From: Geobacillus kaustophilus
Lineage (GTDB): Bacteria > Bacillota > Bacilli > Bacillales > Anoxybacillaceae
NCBI RefSeq assembly: GCF_000948285.1
Contig: NZ_JYBP01000003.1
Location: 1,426,001-1,490,000, forward strand
Length of the DNA: 64,000 bases
Reading direction: 5' to 3'
In this document: positions 8,461 to 18,176 of the stretch, one piece after another
Layout of the letters: each line of letters begins with the position of its first letter
How positions within the stretch are numbered: the stretch's first letter is position 1
Translations under genes and position numbers: made by a program
The notes under the pieces: model-generated
What the model was told of the DNA's origin: nothing
Databases searched by the model: none
The model's input: only the letters and a program-made list of their open reading frames with translations

Positions 8461-9918
8461 ATGAGAAATCCAAGTGTACGAAACATCTCGTTTTATGCAG
8501 CGGCGGCTTTGATCTTCTCGATGATGGTCTACAACGTCTTTTATCATCTAGGAACATTCCCGATTTCAAGCTGGGACGAAGCGCGTCATGGCGTCAATGC
8601 ATACGAAATGCTGAGGCATGGAAACTTGATCGTCAACACATACCTTGGGCATCCTGATTACTGGAATTTAAAGCCTCCTGTTAGCTACTGGGCGATCATG
8701 ATTGGCTATAAACTCGTTGGGATGAACGCGCTTGGTTTGCGGCTGATGTCTGGCATTTGCGCTACGCTCACGGCCGTTGCCATTGCGCTATTTGTGAAAA
8801 AACGGTTTGGAAGCATGGCCGCGATCGTCTCATTGCTTGCCTTGTCTACTAGCACCCAATATCTTCTCAACCATTGCGCTCGCACAGGAGATGCGGATTC
8901 GCTCTTTGTATTCTTCTTTACGTTATCCATCCTTTCTTTGCTGGCCGCCAGACGGCAGACGCGATGGTTGTATGCAGCGGGCCTTGCCTGTTCACTTGCT
9001 TTTTTAACGAAAAGTTGGCATGCGGGGAACATTCTGTTGATCATGGTCTTATATTTTCTCATCACTAGGCAGTGGGAGTCAGGACGCTGGCGCGCATGGT
9101 GGAGGGCAGCGCTCACCTTCGTTGTTCCTGTGCTCGCTTGGGCTTTTGCCCGCTATCACTATGATGGATTCAGTTTTTTTAAACAAATGATCGGATATGA
9201 CTTGTTGCTGCGCTCCACTCGGCCCATTGAAGGTCATATCGGCGATGAAACCTACTACGGCATCATTCTTGTTCATTTTTTCTTTTGGTGGCTGGCGCTC
9301 TTGGTCGGAATCATGGTCATCAGTTACATGCAAGGCGTTCGTCTTTTAGCGTTTGAAGGAACAGACCATCGATTGAAAGAAGATGTGATCGGGATTTTGC
9401 TTTGGATTTGCGTCCCGCTTCTCATGTTTACCATAGCTAAGACGAAAATCAGATGGTACATCCTCCCTGTCTATCCGCCGCTTTGCATGTTGATTGGCAT
9501 TTGCGCAAGTCAATTATGGAGAAAAGGAACGTGGGGAGCACGCGGGCTGCTGCTTGCCGGACTGTTGTTCGTCGCATCGTTTTACGAAACGAATATTCAA
9601 CATTATATCCATCATCCCAAGCCAAATTTCGAACTGGCATTGCTTCAGCAGACCGCCCAAATGCCTGTTCATGGATACGAACTGTTTATGTACCATCCGT
9701 TGCACGAGAAGGGTCGCTGGCCGCAAAATGCGGTCTTGACAGCAGAGCTTGCGAATGACCTCAAACCTCGGCACGGAGGGCTGAAAACGTTCTTGCATAC
9801 AAGCCGAAGCCTGCTTCTCGTGAAAAAAGCATGGTTCAGCAAACAGCTCGAGCATAAATACCACCTGTCTGTTCTCGCCTCGAACCGTTGGGGATATATT
9901 TTGGAAAAGCACGCTTAA
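8461..9918 (+). CDS. GT39-type (ArnT/PMT-like) membrane glycosyltransferase
   Basis: This 485-residue integral membrane protein has about 11-12 hydrophobic segments. The signature SWDEARHG just after the first helix (Asp39-Glu40) is the DE motif by which GT-C enzymes such as ArnT and protein O-mannosyltransferases bind polyprenyl-phosphate sugars. The PPVSYW-like motif follows in the loop (LKPPVSYWAIMIGYKLVG). I start at the ATG at 8461, with AAAGGAG nine bases upstream, rather than the earlier ATG at 8407, which lacks a ribosome site. It likely transfers a sugar from a lipid carrier to an extracellular glycan or protein. No neighbouring glycan genes help define the acceptor. Confidence 0.85.
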   Translation: MRNPSVRNISFYAAAALIFSMMVYNVFYHLGTFPISSWDEARHGVNAYEMLRHGNLIVNTYLGHPDYWNLKPPVSYWAIMIGYKLVGMNALGLRLMSGICATLTAVAIALFVKKRFGSMAAIVSLLALSTSTQYLLNHCARTGDADSLFVFFFTLSILSLLAARRQTRWLYAAGLACSLAFLTKSWHAGNILLIMVLYFLITRQWESGRWRAWWRAALTFVVPVLAWAFARYHYDGFSFFKQMIGYDLLLRSTRPIEGHIGDETYYGIILVHFFFWWLALLVGIMVISYMQGVRLLAFEGTDHRLKEDVIGILLWICVPLLMFTIAKTKIRWYILPVYPPLCMLIGICASQLWRKGTWGARGLLLAGLLFVASFYETNIQHYIHHPKPNFELALLQQTAQMPVHGYELFMYHPLHEKGRWPQNAVLTAELANDLKPRHGGLKTFLHTSRSLLLVKKAWFSKQLEHKYHLSVLASNRWGYILEKHA

Positions 9919-9922
9919 TGAG

Positions 9923-9955
9923 GCAGCCTTGGAGTGACGCTCGCTCCAAGGCTGC
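9923..9955 (+). terminator. Stem-loop after glycosyltransferase gene
   Basis: A perfect 12-bp stem (GCAGCCTTGGAG with CTCCAAGGCTGC) with a 9-base loop begins five bases after the stop codon. There is no U-run directly behind it, so it may be a weak terminator or a 3' stabilising hairpin. Confidence 0.6.
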
Positions 9956-10006
9956 ACAGCCATTCTTTCCTAACAGAAACTTTCCTCCTATCTCTTCTCA
10001 TCTCGC

Positions 10007-11434
10007 TTAACTTTCGTTAAAAATAATCAACTTCAACTCCGTCATTTCCTCGATCGCATAGCGAATGCCTTCACGCCCAAACCCGCTTTCTTTCACGCCG
10101 CCGTACGGCATATGGTCGACGCGGAACGTCGGGATGTCGTTGATCAGCACGCCACCGACGTGCAGTTGTTTCGCCGCTTTCCACGCGGTATGGACGTTGT
10201 CGGTGTAGATGCCTGCCTGCAAGCCGTAGCGCGAGTCGTTCACGAGCTCGATCGCCTCGTCGATTGAGCGGACGCGGTTGATCAACACAATCGGGGCGAA
10301 CACTTCCTGGCACGACACTTTCATCGTCGGTTCGGCGTCCAAAATTACCGTCGGAAACAAAATGTTGCCGTCCCGTTCACCGCCGAGGACGACGTTCGCG
10401 CCGCTTTGTTTTGCCTCTTCGATCCAGGAAAGCGCCCGGTCGACATCGTTTGGCGTGATCAGCGCCGAAACGTCCGTGTTCGGATCGAGTGGATCGCCCG
10501 TTTTTAATTGTTTCGCCGCAGCGACAAATTTTTCGACGAACTCGTCATACCGTTTTTCATGGACATAGACGCGCTGCAGCGAGATGCACACTTGTCCTTG
10601 GAACGTAAAGGCGCCGAATACGCAGCGCGGAATGATGCGGTCAATGTCCACGTGCTCGTCGACGATGACGGCCGAGTTCGACCCAAGTTCAAGCGTAACC
10701 CGCTTTAAGCCCGCTTTATTGCGGATGCCGATGCCGACTTCCGGGCTGCCGGTGAAAGTGATCATGCTGATGCGCGGGTCGGTGACGATTTTATCGCCGA
10801 CCGTGCGGCCGCTCCCAGTCACGACGTTAAGCGCCCCTTTCGGCAAACCCGCTCTCTCGAACAATTCAGCGATAAAGTAGGCCGACAGCGGCGTTTGGCT
10901 CGCTGGTTTCAACACAACCGTGTTGCCTGAGGCGATGGCCGGGCCGAGTTTATGGGCGACTAGGTTCATTGGAAAGTTAAACGGTGTGATCGCCCCGATG
11001 ACGCCGATCGGCTCGCGGACCGTCAGGGCGATGCGATTTTCCCCTCCCGGCGCCGCGTCAAGCGGCAGCGTTTCCCCATGGATGCGCTTTGCTTCTTCGG
11101 CGGCGAATTTGTACGTTTGGATCGTGCGCGCCACTTCCCCTCTCGCCGTTGTGATCGGCTTGGCCGCTTCAAGCGCGATCAATTTTGCCGCTTCTTCCTG
11201 CCGAGCTTTCAGCTGCTCGACGACCCGTTCTAAAATAGCCGCCCGCTCGTAGGCCGGCATAGCAGCCATCGTTTGCCGCGCCGCATACGCCGCGGCGATC
11301 GCTTCATCGACTTCTTGTTCCGTCGCCACCGGGATTTCAGCGATCGTCTCGCGCGAATACGGCGATTTCAGTTCGGTATAAGACTTGGCTTCCCGCCATT
11401 CGCCGTTGATGTATAGTTTTTTTCTTTCCGCCAT
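10007..11434 (-). CDS. NAD(P)-dependent aldehyde dehydrogenase
   Basis: This 475-residue enzyme has the complete aldehyde dehydrogenase fold: the TPFNFPMN coenzyme segment near residue 150, Glu249 in TLELGSNSAV as general base, and nucleophile Cys283 in FQGQVCIS. The ELGSNSA variant and the INDIPTFRVDHMPYGG end resemble the lactaldehyde/phosphonoacetaldehyde-type subgroup rather than the betaine-aldehyde type at 19.4 kb. Start at ATG 11434 with an AGGA site. It lies downstream of the sodium symporter on the same strand, next to GABA-type aminotransferases, so it could oxidise a semialdehyde made by them. Exact substrate not assignable. Confidence 0.88.
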   Translation of the reverse strand: MAERKKLYINGEWREAKSYTELKSPYSRETIAEIPVATEQEVDEAIAAAYAARQTMAAMPAYERAAILERVVEQLKARQEEAAKLIALEAAKPITTARGEVARTIQTYKFAAEEAKRIHGETLPLDAAPGGENRIALTVREPIGVIGAITPFNFPMNLVAHKLGPAIASGNTVVLKPASQTPLSAYFIAELFERAGLPKGALNVVTGSGRTVGDKIVTDPRISMITFTGSPEVGIGIRNKAGLKRVTLELGSNSAVIVDEHVDIDRIIPRCVFGAFTFQGQVCISLQRVYVHEKRYDEFVEKFVAAAKQLKTGDPLDPNTDVSALITPNDVDRALSWIEEAKQSGANVVLGGERDGNILFPTVILDAEPTMKVSCQEVFAPIVLINRVRSIDEAIELVNDSRYGLQAGIYTDNVHTAWKAAKQLHVGGVLINDIPTFRVDHMPYGGVKESGFGREGIRYAIEEMTELKLIIFNES

Positions 11435-11537
11435 GTTCTCATCCTTTCCTAACTAATATTCGCAACCCAAACATTGCCTGTGTCAATACATTTTTTATTT
11501 CGCCGCAAATTTGCCAGAATCCTCTTTTTTGATCCGT

Positions 11538-12962
11538 TTATAGGACATGTTGCTGATCCTCTATCATTTTATTCCCCTCTTTCAGATTCGAGGATGGAAA
11601 GATGTAAGAAAAAACCACAATAGAAACGATGCTCACCCCAATTCCATACATAATCGGATTGGTCGAACTTAATCCCTCCATCGCTAAACCAGCCAGCACA
11701 ACGACGGAACTAGTCATAATGGAATAAAAACCAGCTTTCGCCGTTGCCCGCTTCCAGAAGAAACCGAGAACCACTGGCACGAAAATGGCCCCTGACAGAA
11801 TCGCATAGGCGACATCGAGCGCCACCAGCACGTCCTGAATCCAAATAGCAAAGATAATGGCGACAATCCCAACCGCTAACGTCATCATTCTGGACAAAAG
11901 GACAAACTGCCGATCGCTCATATTTTTGAGCCAATATTGCTTCAAAATATCATACGATAACAGAGTGGACGAGGCAAGCAATGTTCCGGAAGCCGTTGAC
12001 ATCAGGGCGGAACATACGCTTGCCAAAATGAGCCCCAACAAGCCGTGCGGCAGAATCTCTAATGACATGCTGGCAAATACGTTTTGCGGATCGTTCATAT
12101 TCGGGAAAACAATCACCCCGCACATGCCAATGACGCTTAACGCCAATGCATAGGCAACACTGTACAAGCCGGCGTACACTGCGCCGCTTCGGGCAATTTT
12201 CGTTGTTCTGGCAGTAAACACCCGCTGCCAAATATCTTGTGATACAACCATTCCTAATGTATAGAGCAAGAAATATTGGAAAATATTCGCCCATCCCATG
12301 GACGTCAGATCAAAATGCGACGCTGGCAGTCGTTCCAAAAGCGACTCCCATCCACCGACATGGGACAAACTCATCGGCAACATCACGAAGAAAATGCCGA
12401 CTGTCATCACGATAAACTGAATAATGTCTGTCATCGTAACGCTCCACATTCCCCCGAGAATCGTGTAAAACAACACGATTCCCCCGCCGACTAACATCGA
12501 AACTGTCATGCTCCAACCTAAAACGGAATGAATAATCGTTCCCATCCCGATGACTTGTGTCACCGAAACCATCAGCGTATAAATCGCGGCAACCAACGCA
12601 CTGATCAAACGCGTTTCTTGATTGTAACGGCGTCCAAGCAGCTCACTGATCGTGGTCACGTTGGCGCCGTAAATTTGATTCGTAAAAAACAGGCCGAGCA
12701 CCGCGATGCCTAGACCAATCATAAAGACAAACCACATGCCCGAAATTCCAAATTGATATCCTAACTTCGCCGTTCCAATCGTTGAAGCACCGCCCAAAAT
12801 CACAGCGGACAGACATCCAAGATAGACAAATAGTCCGAGATTTCGGCCTGCCAACGCAAAATCTTCGGCGGTTTTCGCCCGCTTCGCCCCCAAAATCCCT
12901 GCGACGATCAATACGAGAAAATAACATAGGAGAACCCCAGTATCCAGTGCGTTCATAACCAT
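11538..12962 (-). CDS. Sodium:solute symporter family permease
   Basis: This 474-residue membrane protein of the SSS family (PutP/PanF/YodF type) has about 13 transmembrane helices. Family features seen are the early AEDFALAGRNLG segment, the GAEVI/TIGTA-like helix near residue 60 and the SALMSTASGTLLASSTLLSYDI stretch around residue 330 that lines the sodium site. Either of two ATGs (12962 or 12956) could be used behind GAGGATGGGGG. It lies 172 bp downstream of a class III aminotransferase gene on the same strand, suggesting import of the amino acid or amine it degrades. Confidence 0.88.
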   Translation of the reverse strand: MVMNALDTGVLLCYFLVLIVAGILGAKRAKTAEDFALAGRNLGLFVYLGCLSAVILGGASTIGTAKLGYQFGISGMWFVFMIGLGIAVLGLFFTNQIYGANVTTISELLGRRYNQETRLISALVAAIYTLMVSVTQVIGMGTIIHSVLGWSMTVSMLVGGGIVLFYTILGGMWSVTMTDIIQFIVMTVGIFFVMLPMSLSHVGGWESLLERLPASHFDLTSMGWANIFQYFLLYTLGMVVSQDIWQRVFTARTTKIARSGAVYAGLYSVAYALALSVIGMCGVIVFPNMNDPQNVFASMSLEILPHGLLGLILASVCSALMSTASGTLLASSTLLSYDILKQYWLKNMSDRQFVLLSRMMTLAVGIVAIIFAIWIQDVLVALDVAYAILSGAIFVPVVLGFFWKRATAKAGFYSIMTSSVVVLAGLAMEGLSSTNPIMYGIGVSIVSIVVFSYIFPSSNLKEGNKMIEDQQHVL

Positions 12963-13134
12963 TCCCCCATCCTCTTATTATCAGAAATCGCTGCCATTTT
13001 TCGAAAAACATTTTGCTTTCAAGACGCTTTCATCAGGAAGACAGCAGAAAGCCCTTCATTCTTTCAGTGAGGCACAACGTTGATCCCCGAACATGTCAAA
13101 TCTCCAAGCCGCAATCGACATGCGCCCCCCTTTT

Positions 13135-14472
13135 TCATTTTCCAGAAACGAATGAATGCACACCGATTTCCGCTTCATATTCGGTCAACGCTTCGTCCAG
13201 CATGCTTAATCCTTCGTCAATCTGTTCTTTTGTCACGATCAGCGGCGGGATCATGCGAATCACTTCTCCTTGATTGCCGCATAGATAGAAAAGAACACCT
13301 TTTTGCAGACAACGATTCAAAATATTCATCACTCCCTTCCCATTCGGTTCGCCAGTATGCGGATGGACGATCTCAATGCCGATCATGAGTCCGATCGAAC
13401 GCACGTCTCCAATGACGGAATGCTTCCTTTTTAAAACCTCCAGTTTTTTTCGCGCGTATTCCCCAACTTCCCTGCAATTTTCCAACAATTTTTCTTCCCT
13501 AAATACTTCTAAAGTCGCCAGCGCCGCCTCACATGCGATGGGGTTGCCGCCAAAGGTTGTCCCATGGCTGCCGAGCGGCCACTGTTTCATTAATTCTTTC
13601 GAAGCCACTGTTGCACTTAATGGAAGACCGGAAGCGATGCCCTTGGCAATTGCCATAATATCCGGCGTGACGCCAAACGTTTGAGCGGCAAACCATTCAC
13701 CTGTGCGGCCAAAGCCTGTCTGCACCTCATCGAAAATGAGCAATATTCCATGGTGGTCGCAAATTTCCCTCATTTTGCGAAGCCACCCTTTCGGAGGAAC
13801 GATATATCCTCCTTCTCCCAACACCGGCTCTACAATCATGCATGCCACTTCTTCGGGAGTCACTTGATGGGCAAACAAAGACGCTACATCACGTTCGAGC
13901 TTATCGGCGAAATACGCATCGGGATCCTCTCCTACCGAACAATCCTTTGGATTGGCATATGGAAGTTGATACGTCAACCCGTTTGGCTGCAAGTATTTCC
14001 GATATTTGCTTTTCGATGTGCTGACACTAAGCGCCCCTAACGAACGCCCATGAAAACATCCGGTAAATGAAATGACGTATGGCCGTCGCGTCACGTGTTT
14101 CGCTAATTTGATCGCACCTTCGATCGCTTCTGTTCCACTGTTGGCAAAAAAGAAGCAGTCAAGCCCTCCCGGCAAAATTTTCGTCAGCTCTTCGGCCAAG
14201 CGCAGAATTGATTCATACATGATGACGCCGCTCGGCCCATGTATCAGGCGGTCTGCAGCCTCTTTGATGGCATGCACGACTTTTGGATGACGATGACCCG
14301 TATTCGCCACGGCGATACCAGAAGTAAAATCAAGATATTTTCTTCCATCCAATCCGTAATAGTAGCATCCCTCTTCCTTGACAACCGGCAGATTCGGATG
14401 GTCTTTCGCCATCGTTGGCGCAAGCAAATCGGGCATTTTGTGAAAGAGAGGCATCCAGTTGTTCTCTGTCAC
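13135..14472 (-). CDS. Class III (omega) aminotransferase, GABA/ornithine type
   Basis: This PLP enzyme of about 445 residues carries the class III motifs: [14 protein letters not shown], the PLP-nitrogen Asp in [12 protein letters not shown], the Schiff-base Lys in [14 protein letters not shown], and [16 protein letters not shown]. It resembles 4-aminobutyrate and acetylornithine/putrescine aminotransferases; length and motifs do not fix the donor. I choose the GTG at 14472, six bases after GGGGGAG; a TTG two codons earlier is less well placed. Upstream at 14521-14538 is a sigma-54 type promoter, so the activator encoded at 16485 probably controls it. A MITE sits behind that promoter. Confidence 0.88.
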   Translation of the reverse strand: MTENNWMPLFHKMPDLLAPTMAKDHPNLPVVKEEGCYYYGLDGRKYLDFTSGIAVANTGHRHPKVVHAIKEAADRLIHGPSGVIMYESILRLAEELTKILPGGLDCFFFANSGTEAIEGAIKLAKHVTRRPYVISFTGCFHGRSLGALSVSTSKSKYRKYLQPNGLTYQLPYANPKDCSVGEDPDAYFADKLERDVASLFAHQVTPEEVACMIVEPVLGEGGYIVPPKGWLRKMREICDHHGILLIFDEVQTGFGRTGEWFAAQTFGVTPDIMAIAKGIASGLPLSATVASKELMKQWPLGSHGTTFGGNPIACEAALATLEVFREEKLLENCREVGEYARKKLEVLKRKHSVIGDVRSIGLMIGIEIVHPHTGEPNGKGVMNILNRCLQKGVLFYLCGNQGEVIRMIPPLIVTKEQIDEGLSMLDEALTEYEAEIGVHSFVSGK

Positions 14473-14520
14473 GCACAACTCCCCCTTTGGTCAAGGCATT
14501 TTTGTTCATCGAAAACGAAG

Positions 14521-14538
14521 ATGCAAATTTTATTCCAA
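14521..14538 (-). promoter_or_regulatory. Sigma-54 (-24/-12) promoter of class III aminotransferase gene
   Basis: On the minus strand the sequence TTGGAATAAAATTTGCAT has the invariant GG and GC separated by exactly ten bases and the T-rich stretch before the GC, matching the SigL consensus. It lies about 50 bp before the start codon. Confidence 0.85.
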
Positions 14539-14563
14539 TTTTTAACCTATTCTATATTTTTTG

Positions 14564-14699
14564 GGCTCTTCACCACAACATGTACTTGACAAGCAATACG
14601 GTTTCCTGCACAAAGATATGCAAAACGTGCTGATTTTCCCTCACAAGCGTAAATAGGGTATGTTCAGAAAAAATCAAGTACAACTTTTGGTGAAGAGCC
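14564..14699. mobile_element. 136-bp MITE with ISL3-type ends
   Basis: The element begins GGCTCTTCACCACAACATGT and its other end, read inward, begins GGCTCTTCACCAAAAGTTGT, so about 26 bp form terminal inverted repeats like those of the complete ISL3-family element at 42640. It is flanked by perfect 8-bp direct repeats ATTTTTTG (14556-14563 and 14700-14707), the ISL3 target duplication length. It has no transposase gene. It lies just upstream of the sigma-54 promoter at 14521. Confidence 0.9.
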
Positions 14700-14767
14700 A
14701 TTTTTTGTGAATTACTTTTATTAAGTTCCTGTTTTATAGCTTTACTTCCCATCCAGCAGCCGATCTC

Positions 14768-14804
14768 ATTCATTTTTGAATCAAAAAATTCATTTTTGAA
14801 TCAA
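14768..14804. promoter_or_regulatory. Tandem dyad repeat, candidate upstream activator site
   Basis: Two copies of the dyad ATTCATTTTTGAAT (ATTCA-N4-TGAAT) occur at 14768 and 14788, exactly 20 bp apart, the spacing expected for two activator dimers on one DNA face. They lie about 230-265 bp upstream of the sigma-54 promoter at 14521 and would be about 90-120 bp away without the MITE. Assignment to the sigma-54 activator is inference. Confidence 0.5.
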
Positions 14805-14863
14805 CACAGATTGTTCTTCTTTCAGGAAACATTTCCTCGTAGTGAAGAGATGAGTTTCAAATT

Positions 14864-14894
14864 AAAAAACCGCACCACGAAAAGGTGGCACGGT
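14864..14894 (-). terminator. Rho-independent terminator after gabT
   Basis: Read on the minus strand, ACCGTGCCAC pairs with GTGGTGCGGT (two G-U pairs) around a short U-rich loop and is followed by TTTTTT. It lies 80 bp after the gabT stop codon. Confidence 0.75.
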
Positions 14895-14973
14895 CCAAAA
14901 ACACGATGTCACCATCACCTTTTTTCGACCACATCACGAAGTTTCCATCAGTCGTTTGACGAGGAATCACTCA

Positions 14974-16320
14974 TCATGCCAATTCAGCAATGACCTCTTC
15001 GATGACATCCAATGCTTCCTCCAACTGTTCATCGGTGATGACAAGCGGCGTTAAGAGGCGAATGACATTGCTGTATAGACCCGCACTCATGACGATGACG
15101 CCCCGTTGATGGCATTCTCGCAAAATGGCGGCCGTTAACTCCTTATTCGGCGTTTTCGTCTTTGCATCGGTGACAAATTCAATGGCCACCATGGCTCCAA
15201 GCCCCCGTACATCCCCAATCGTCTCATATTTCTCCTGCAACTGTCTGAACCGCTTAATGACAGTTTCCCCAATGGCATTGGCGCGCTCAATGAGCCGCTC
15301 CTGCTGCAGCATATGAATCACTTCCAAAGCGGCCACGCAGCCAAGCGGGCTGCCCCCGTATGTCCCGCCGATTTCTCCTGGATTTGGCGCGTCCATAACT
15401 TCAGCTCTTCCTGTCACTGCGCTGATCGGCACCCCTGCTCCGATTGACTTCGACATGGTAATCAAATCGGGCACCACATCAAAATGTTCGATGGCGAACA
15501 TCTTCCCCGTTCGCCCAAATCCGGTCTGAATTTCATCAACAATAAACAAAATTCCGTATTTTTCACAAATGTGTTTGACCCCTTGGACAAACGTTTTTGA
15601 CGGAACAATAAACCCACCCTCTCCTTGCACAGGCTCCATCATAATCGCGGCTACGTCTTCTGCCGGAACTTCCGAGAGAAAAAAGTCCTCAAGCCGCTGC
15701 AAAAGCTCAGCATCCAATTCTTCGTTTGTCATGCCCGCCGGCTTTCGGTAATAATACGGATACGGCAGTTTGTACGTGTCGGGCGCAAAGGGGCCGAATC
15801 CAAATTTATACGGTTTAACTTTGCTCGTCAGCGACATCGCAAGCAACGTCCGCCCGTGAAACCCTCTTTCAAAAGAGAGAATGGCTCTTCTCCCAGTATA
15901 CTTTCGAGCGATTTTGACGGCATTCTCGACGGCCTCTGCCCCGCTGTTCAAGAAAAAGGTCTTTTTTGGATGTTTACCTGGCGTGATGCGGTTCAATGTC
16001 TCGGCCAACTCAATATATGGCTCATACATCATGACATGGAAACACGGATGAATGTACTGCTCCACTTGTTTTCCGATCGCTTGCACCACTTTCGGCGGGC
16101 AATGGCCGACATTGAGGCTGCCGATCGCCCCGGCCAAGTCAATAAACGTATTTCCATCCACATCGGTTAAGAGCGCTCCCTCCCCTTTTACCGCAAACGT
16201 CGGTACGGTGTTAAACGGCCCCCGCGGGACGTGCTCCTCTTTTCTCCGCAAAAGTTCAGTTGCTTTCGGACCAGGGATCGCTGTTTTAACGTGGATCCAT
16301 TTTTTTGTTTCTGCTTTCAC
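14974..16320 (-). CDS. gabT: 4-aminobutyrate aminotransferase
   Basis: This 448-residue class III aminotransferase should move the amino group of GABA to 2-oxoglutarate, yielding succinate semialdehyde. It shows the N-terminal IPGPKA segment typical of bacterial GabT, SGAEAVENAVKIAR, Asp262 in [12 protein letters not shown], the PLP Lys291 in TMSKSIGAGVPIS, and GGTYGGSPLGCVAAL. The gene is divergent from the sigma-54 activator at 16485 and has its own -24/-12 promoter at 16365-16382, the arrangement known for SigL/GabR-controlled gab genes in the B. cereus group. No GabD is adjacent; one of the two aldehyde dehydrogenases here could serve. Confidence 0.92.
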   Translation of the reverse strand: MKAETKKWIHVKTAIPGPKATELLRRKEEHVPRGPFNTVPTFAVKGEGALLTDVDGNTFIDLAGAIGSLNVGHCPPKVVQAIGKQVEQYIHPCFHVMMYEPYIELAETLNRITPGKHPKKTFFLNSGAEAVENAVKIARKYTGRRAILSFERGFHGRTLLAMSLTSKVKPYKFGFGPFAPDTYKLPYPYYYRKPAGMTNEELDAELLQRLEDFFLSEVPAEDVAAIMMEPVQGEGGFIVPSKTFVQGVKHICEKYGILFIVDEIQTGFGRTGKMFAIEHFDVVPDLITMSKSIGAGVPISAVTGRAEVMDAPNPGEIGGTYGGSPLGCVAALEVIHMLQQERLIERANAIGETVIKRFRQLQEKYETIGDVRGLGAMVAIEFVTDAKTKTPNKELTAAILRECHQRGVIVMSAGLYSNVIRLLTPLVITDEQLEEALDVIEEVIAELA

Positions 16321-16364
16321 CTTTATTTCCCTCCATCCTCATCCTATTGACTCACCTTGTATAG

Positions 16365-16382
16365 AAGCAAAAAACATGCCAA
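16365..16382 (-). promoter_or_regulatory. Sigma-54 promoter of gabT
   Basis: Minus-strand TTGGCATGTTTTTTGCTT has GG-N10-GC and is a near-perfect -24/-12 element, about 45 bp before the gabT start. Confidence 0.9.
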
Positions 16383-16484
16383 AAACTTTGCGGCAAATCA
16401 TATAACAAGGAAAGAGGATTTTTTCGCTTCTTTAGATAAAGTTAGTAAATAGAATCGCAGACAAATCACCGGGAGGGAACATAC

Positions 16485-17879
16485 ATGCAACGGATCGCCG
16501 ACATTTTAGAATTAGAATTGGATGCGATATTGAGATCATCCAACGATAATATTGTGATTACAGACGAAAACGGAATCGTTCTCCGCGCCAGCCCGAATTG
16601 CTTGTCCATTTACGGAAAGGACGCTTCTTATTTAGTCGGAAAGTCTGTCTATCAATTAGAAAAAGAAAACATCTTTTGCCCTTCGGTGACAGCCAGAGTA
16701 TTACGGGAGAAAAAAGAGGTTCAACTCATGCAGCAAACCGCAACCGGACGGGTTGTCATGGCGACAGGCGTACCGGTATTTGATCAACAAAACCGCATTG
16801 TTCGGGTAATCAGTTTTTCGCATGATTTAACAGAGTTGGAGCGTTTGAAAGAAGACTATGAAAAACTAAGAAAACAGATGGAACATTATCAAATGGAAAT
16901 AGGGGAATTGAAACCAGAAAATATTGTCATTCAAAGCAAGGCGATGGAACGGGTTTGGAAGCTCGTACACCGCGTTGCCCAGTCAGATGCGACTGTCCTT
17001 TTCCTTGGCGAATCCGGAGTCGGAAAAAATGTATTCGCCCGTTCCCTCCACCTCAATAGTCCAAGGCGAAATGAACCGTTTATTGAAGTAAACTGCAGCG
17101 CCATTCCTGAATCATTGTTTGAATCGGAAATGTTCGGCTATGAAAAAGGATCGTTTACCGGAGCGCAAAAAACAGGAAAACCAGGGCTGATCGAATTGGC
17201 CGACAAAGGAACTCTTTTCCTTGATGAAATTGGCGAACTTCCACTTTCGATGCAAGCGAAACTGCTGAAAGTGCTGCAGGAGAAAAAGGTCATACGCGTT
17301 GGAGGGGTGAAAGAACGATCGGTCGACTTTCGGTTGATTGCCTCGACCAATCGGGACTTAGAGGAGATGATAAAGCAGGGGAAGTTTCGCCAAGACTTAT
17401 TTTATCGTTTACATGTGATCCCGATTTATGTTCCTTCTTTGCGCGAGAGAAAAGAAGATATTTTCATGTTAGCGCAATACTTTTTGGAAAAGTTTAATAA
17501 AAAATACCATATGGATAAATACTTCCATCCATCCATTGTTGATCACCTGATTCACTACAATTGGCCAGGCAACGTGCGAGAGTTGGAAAATATGATCGAG
17601 CGATTGGTCATTACCTCTGAAACGAGAGCCATTTATCCAGAATATCTCCCTTTTTTCATCCATCAACATCCAGAGGCGATTGCAATCCATCCGCCGTTAG
17701 CAAAAGGGAACGAACCATCGACATTAAAAGAAGCCATTGAACAAGTGGAACGGCAATGGCTTCTGCGCGCCGTCAAACAATGCAAAACAACGTATGAGAT
17801 GGCTGATTATCTTGGCATCAGCCAGCCAACGGTCGTACGAAAGTTAAAAAAGTACCGTATTGATTCAAAAATGGATTAA
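16485..17879 (+). CDS. Sigma-54-dependent activator, PAS + AAA + HTH (GabR/RocR type)
   Basis: This 464-residue enhancer-binding protein drives SigL promoters. The domains in order are a PAS sensor at about residues 12-120, a short coiled linker, the AAA+ domain at about 145-375 and a Fis-type helix-turn-helix at the end (MADYLGISQPTVVRKL). The AAA+ domain has Walker A GESGVGKN, a sigma-54 contact loop reading GSFTGA instead of GAFTGA, and Walker B TLFLDEIGELP. It lacks a receiver domain, so the PAS domain probably senses a metabolite such as GABA or an amine. Start: ATG with GGAGGG seven bases upstream. Divergent from gabT; three -24/-12 promoters nearby are its likely targets. Confidence 0.92.
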   Translation: MQRIADILELELDAILRSSNDNIVITDENGIVLRASPNCLSIYGKDASYLVGKSVYQLEKENIFCPSVTARVLREKKEVQLMQQTATGRVVMATGVPVFDQQNRIVRVISFSHDLTELERLKEDYEKLRKQMEHYQMEIGELKPENIVIQSKAMERVWKLVHRVAQSDATVLFLGESGVGKNVFARSLHLNSPRRNEPFIEVNCSAIPESLFESEMFGYEKGSFTGAQKTGKPGLIELADKGTLFLDEIGELPLSMQAKLLKVLQEKKVIRVGGVKERSVDFRLIASTNRDLEEMIKQGKFRQDLFYRLHVIPIYVPSLRERKEDIFMLAQYFLEKFNKKYHMDKYFHPSIVDHLIHYNWPGNVRELENMIERLVITSETRAIYPEYLPFFIHQHPEAIAIHPPLAKGNEPSTLKEAIEQVERQWLLRAVKQCKTTYEMADYLGISQPTVVRKLKKYRIDSKMD

Positions 17880-17934
17880 AATTCACATTTTTGCATGACA
17901 TGTTTTCATCCATCCTTTTTTATCATTCCAAACC

Positions 17935-18176
17935 GGTGGGGGCGCTTGCTTCGGATGCTCGAGTATAAAGCGAAATGGTACGGGCGGACGGTGGTCCGTG
18001 TCGGCCGCACGTTTCCATCGAGCCAATTGTGCTCGTGCTGCGGGCGCCGGCATGTTGAGGTGAAATCGCACGACATCCGCGAGTGGGTGTGCCCAAACTG
18101 CGGAGCTGAACACGATCGAGACGAGAACGCCGCCCGAAATATTTTGCAGGAAGGGCTTCGTTTGCTGTCTTCGTAA
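17935..18176 (+). pseudogene. tnpB: TnpB (IS200/IS605 OrfB) C-terminal remnant
   Basis: Only the last ~80 residues of a TnpB RNA-guided nuclease remain: the [10 protein letters not shown] helix, the zinc ribbon with CSCC and CPNC cysteine pairs, and [12 protein letters not shown] carrying the final RuvC aspartate. The normal ~370-residue protein and the other RuvC residues are missing, and no start codon with a ribosome site belongs to it. It sits between the sigma-54 activator gene and that gene's apparent terminator at 18309. Confidence 0.88.

Noticed and set aside
8706-9116. Minus-strand 136-residue frame within the glycosyltransferase gene
   Set aside because: A shadow of the GT39 gene with no ribosome site and no family resemblance.
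12963-13134. Sigma-54 promoter before the sodium symporter
   Set aside because: A GGCA word occurs but no GC at the required distance.
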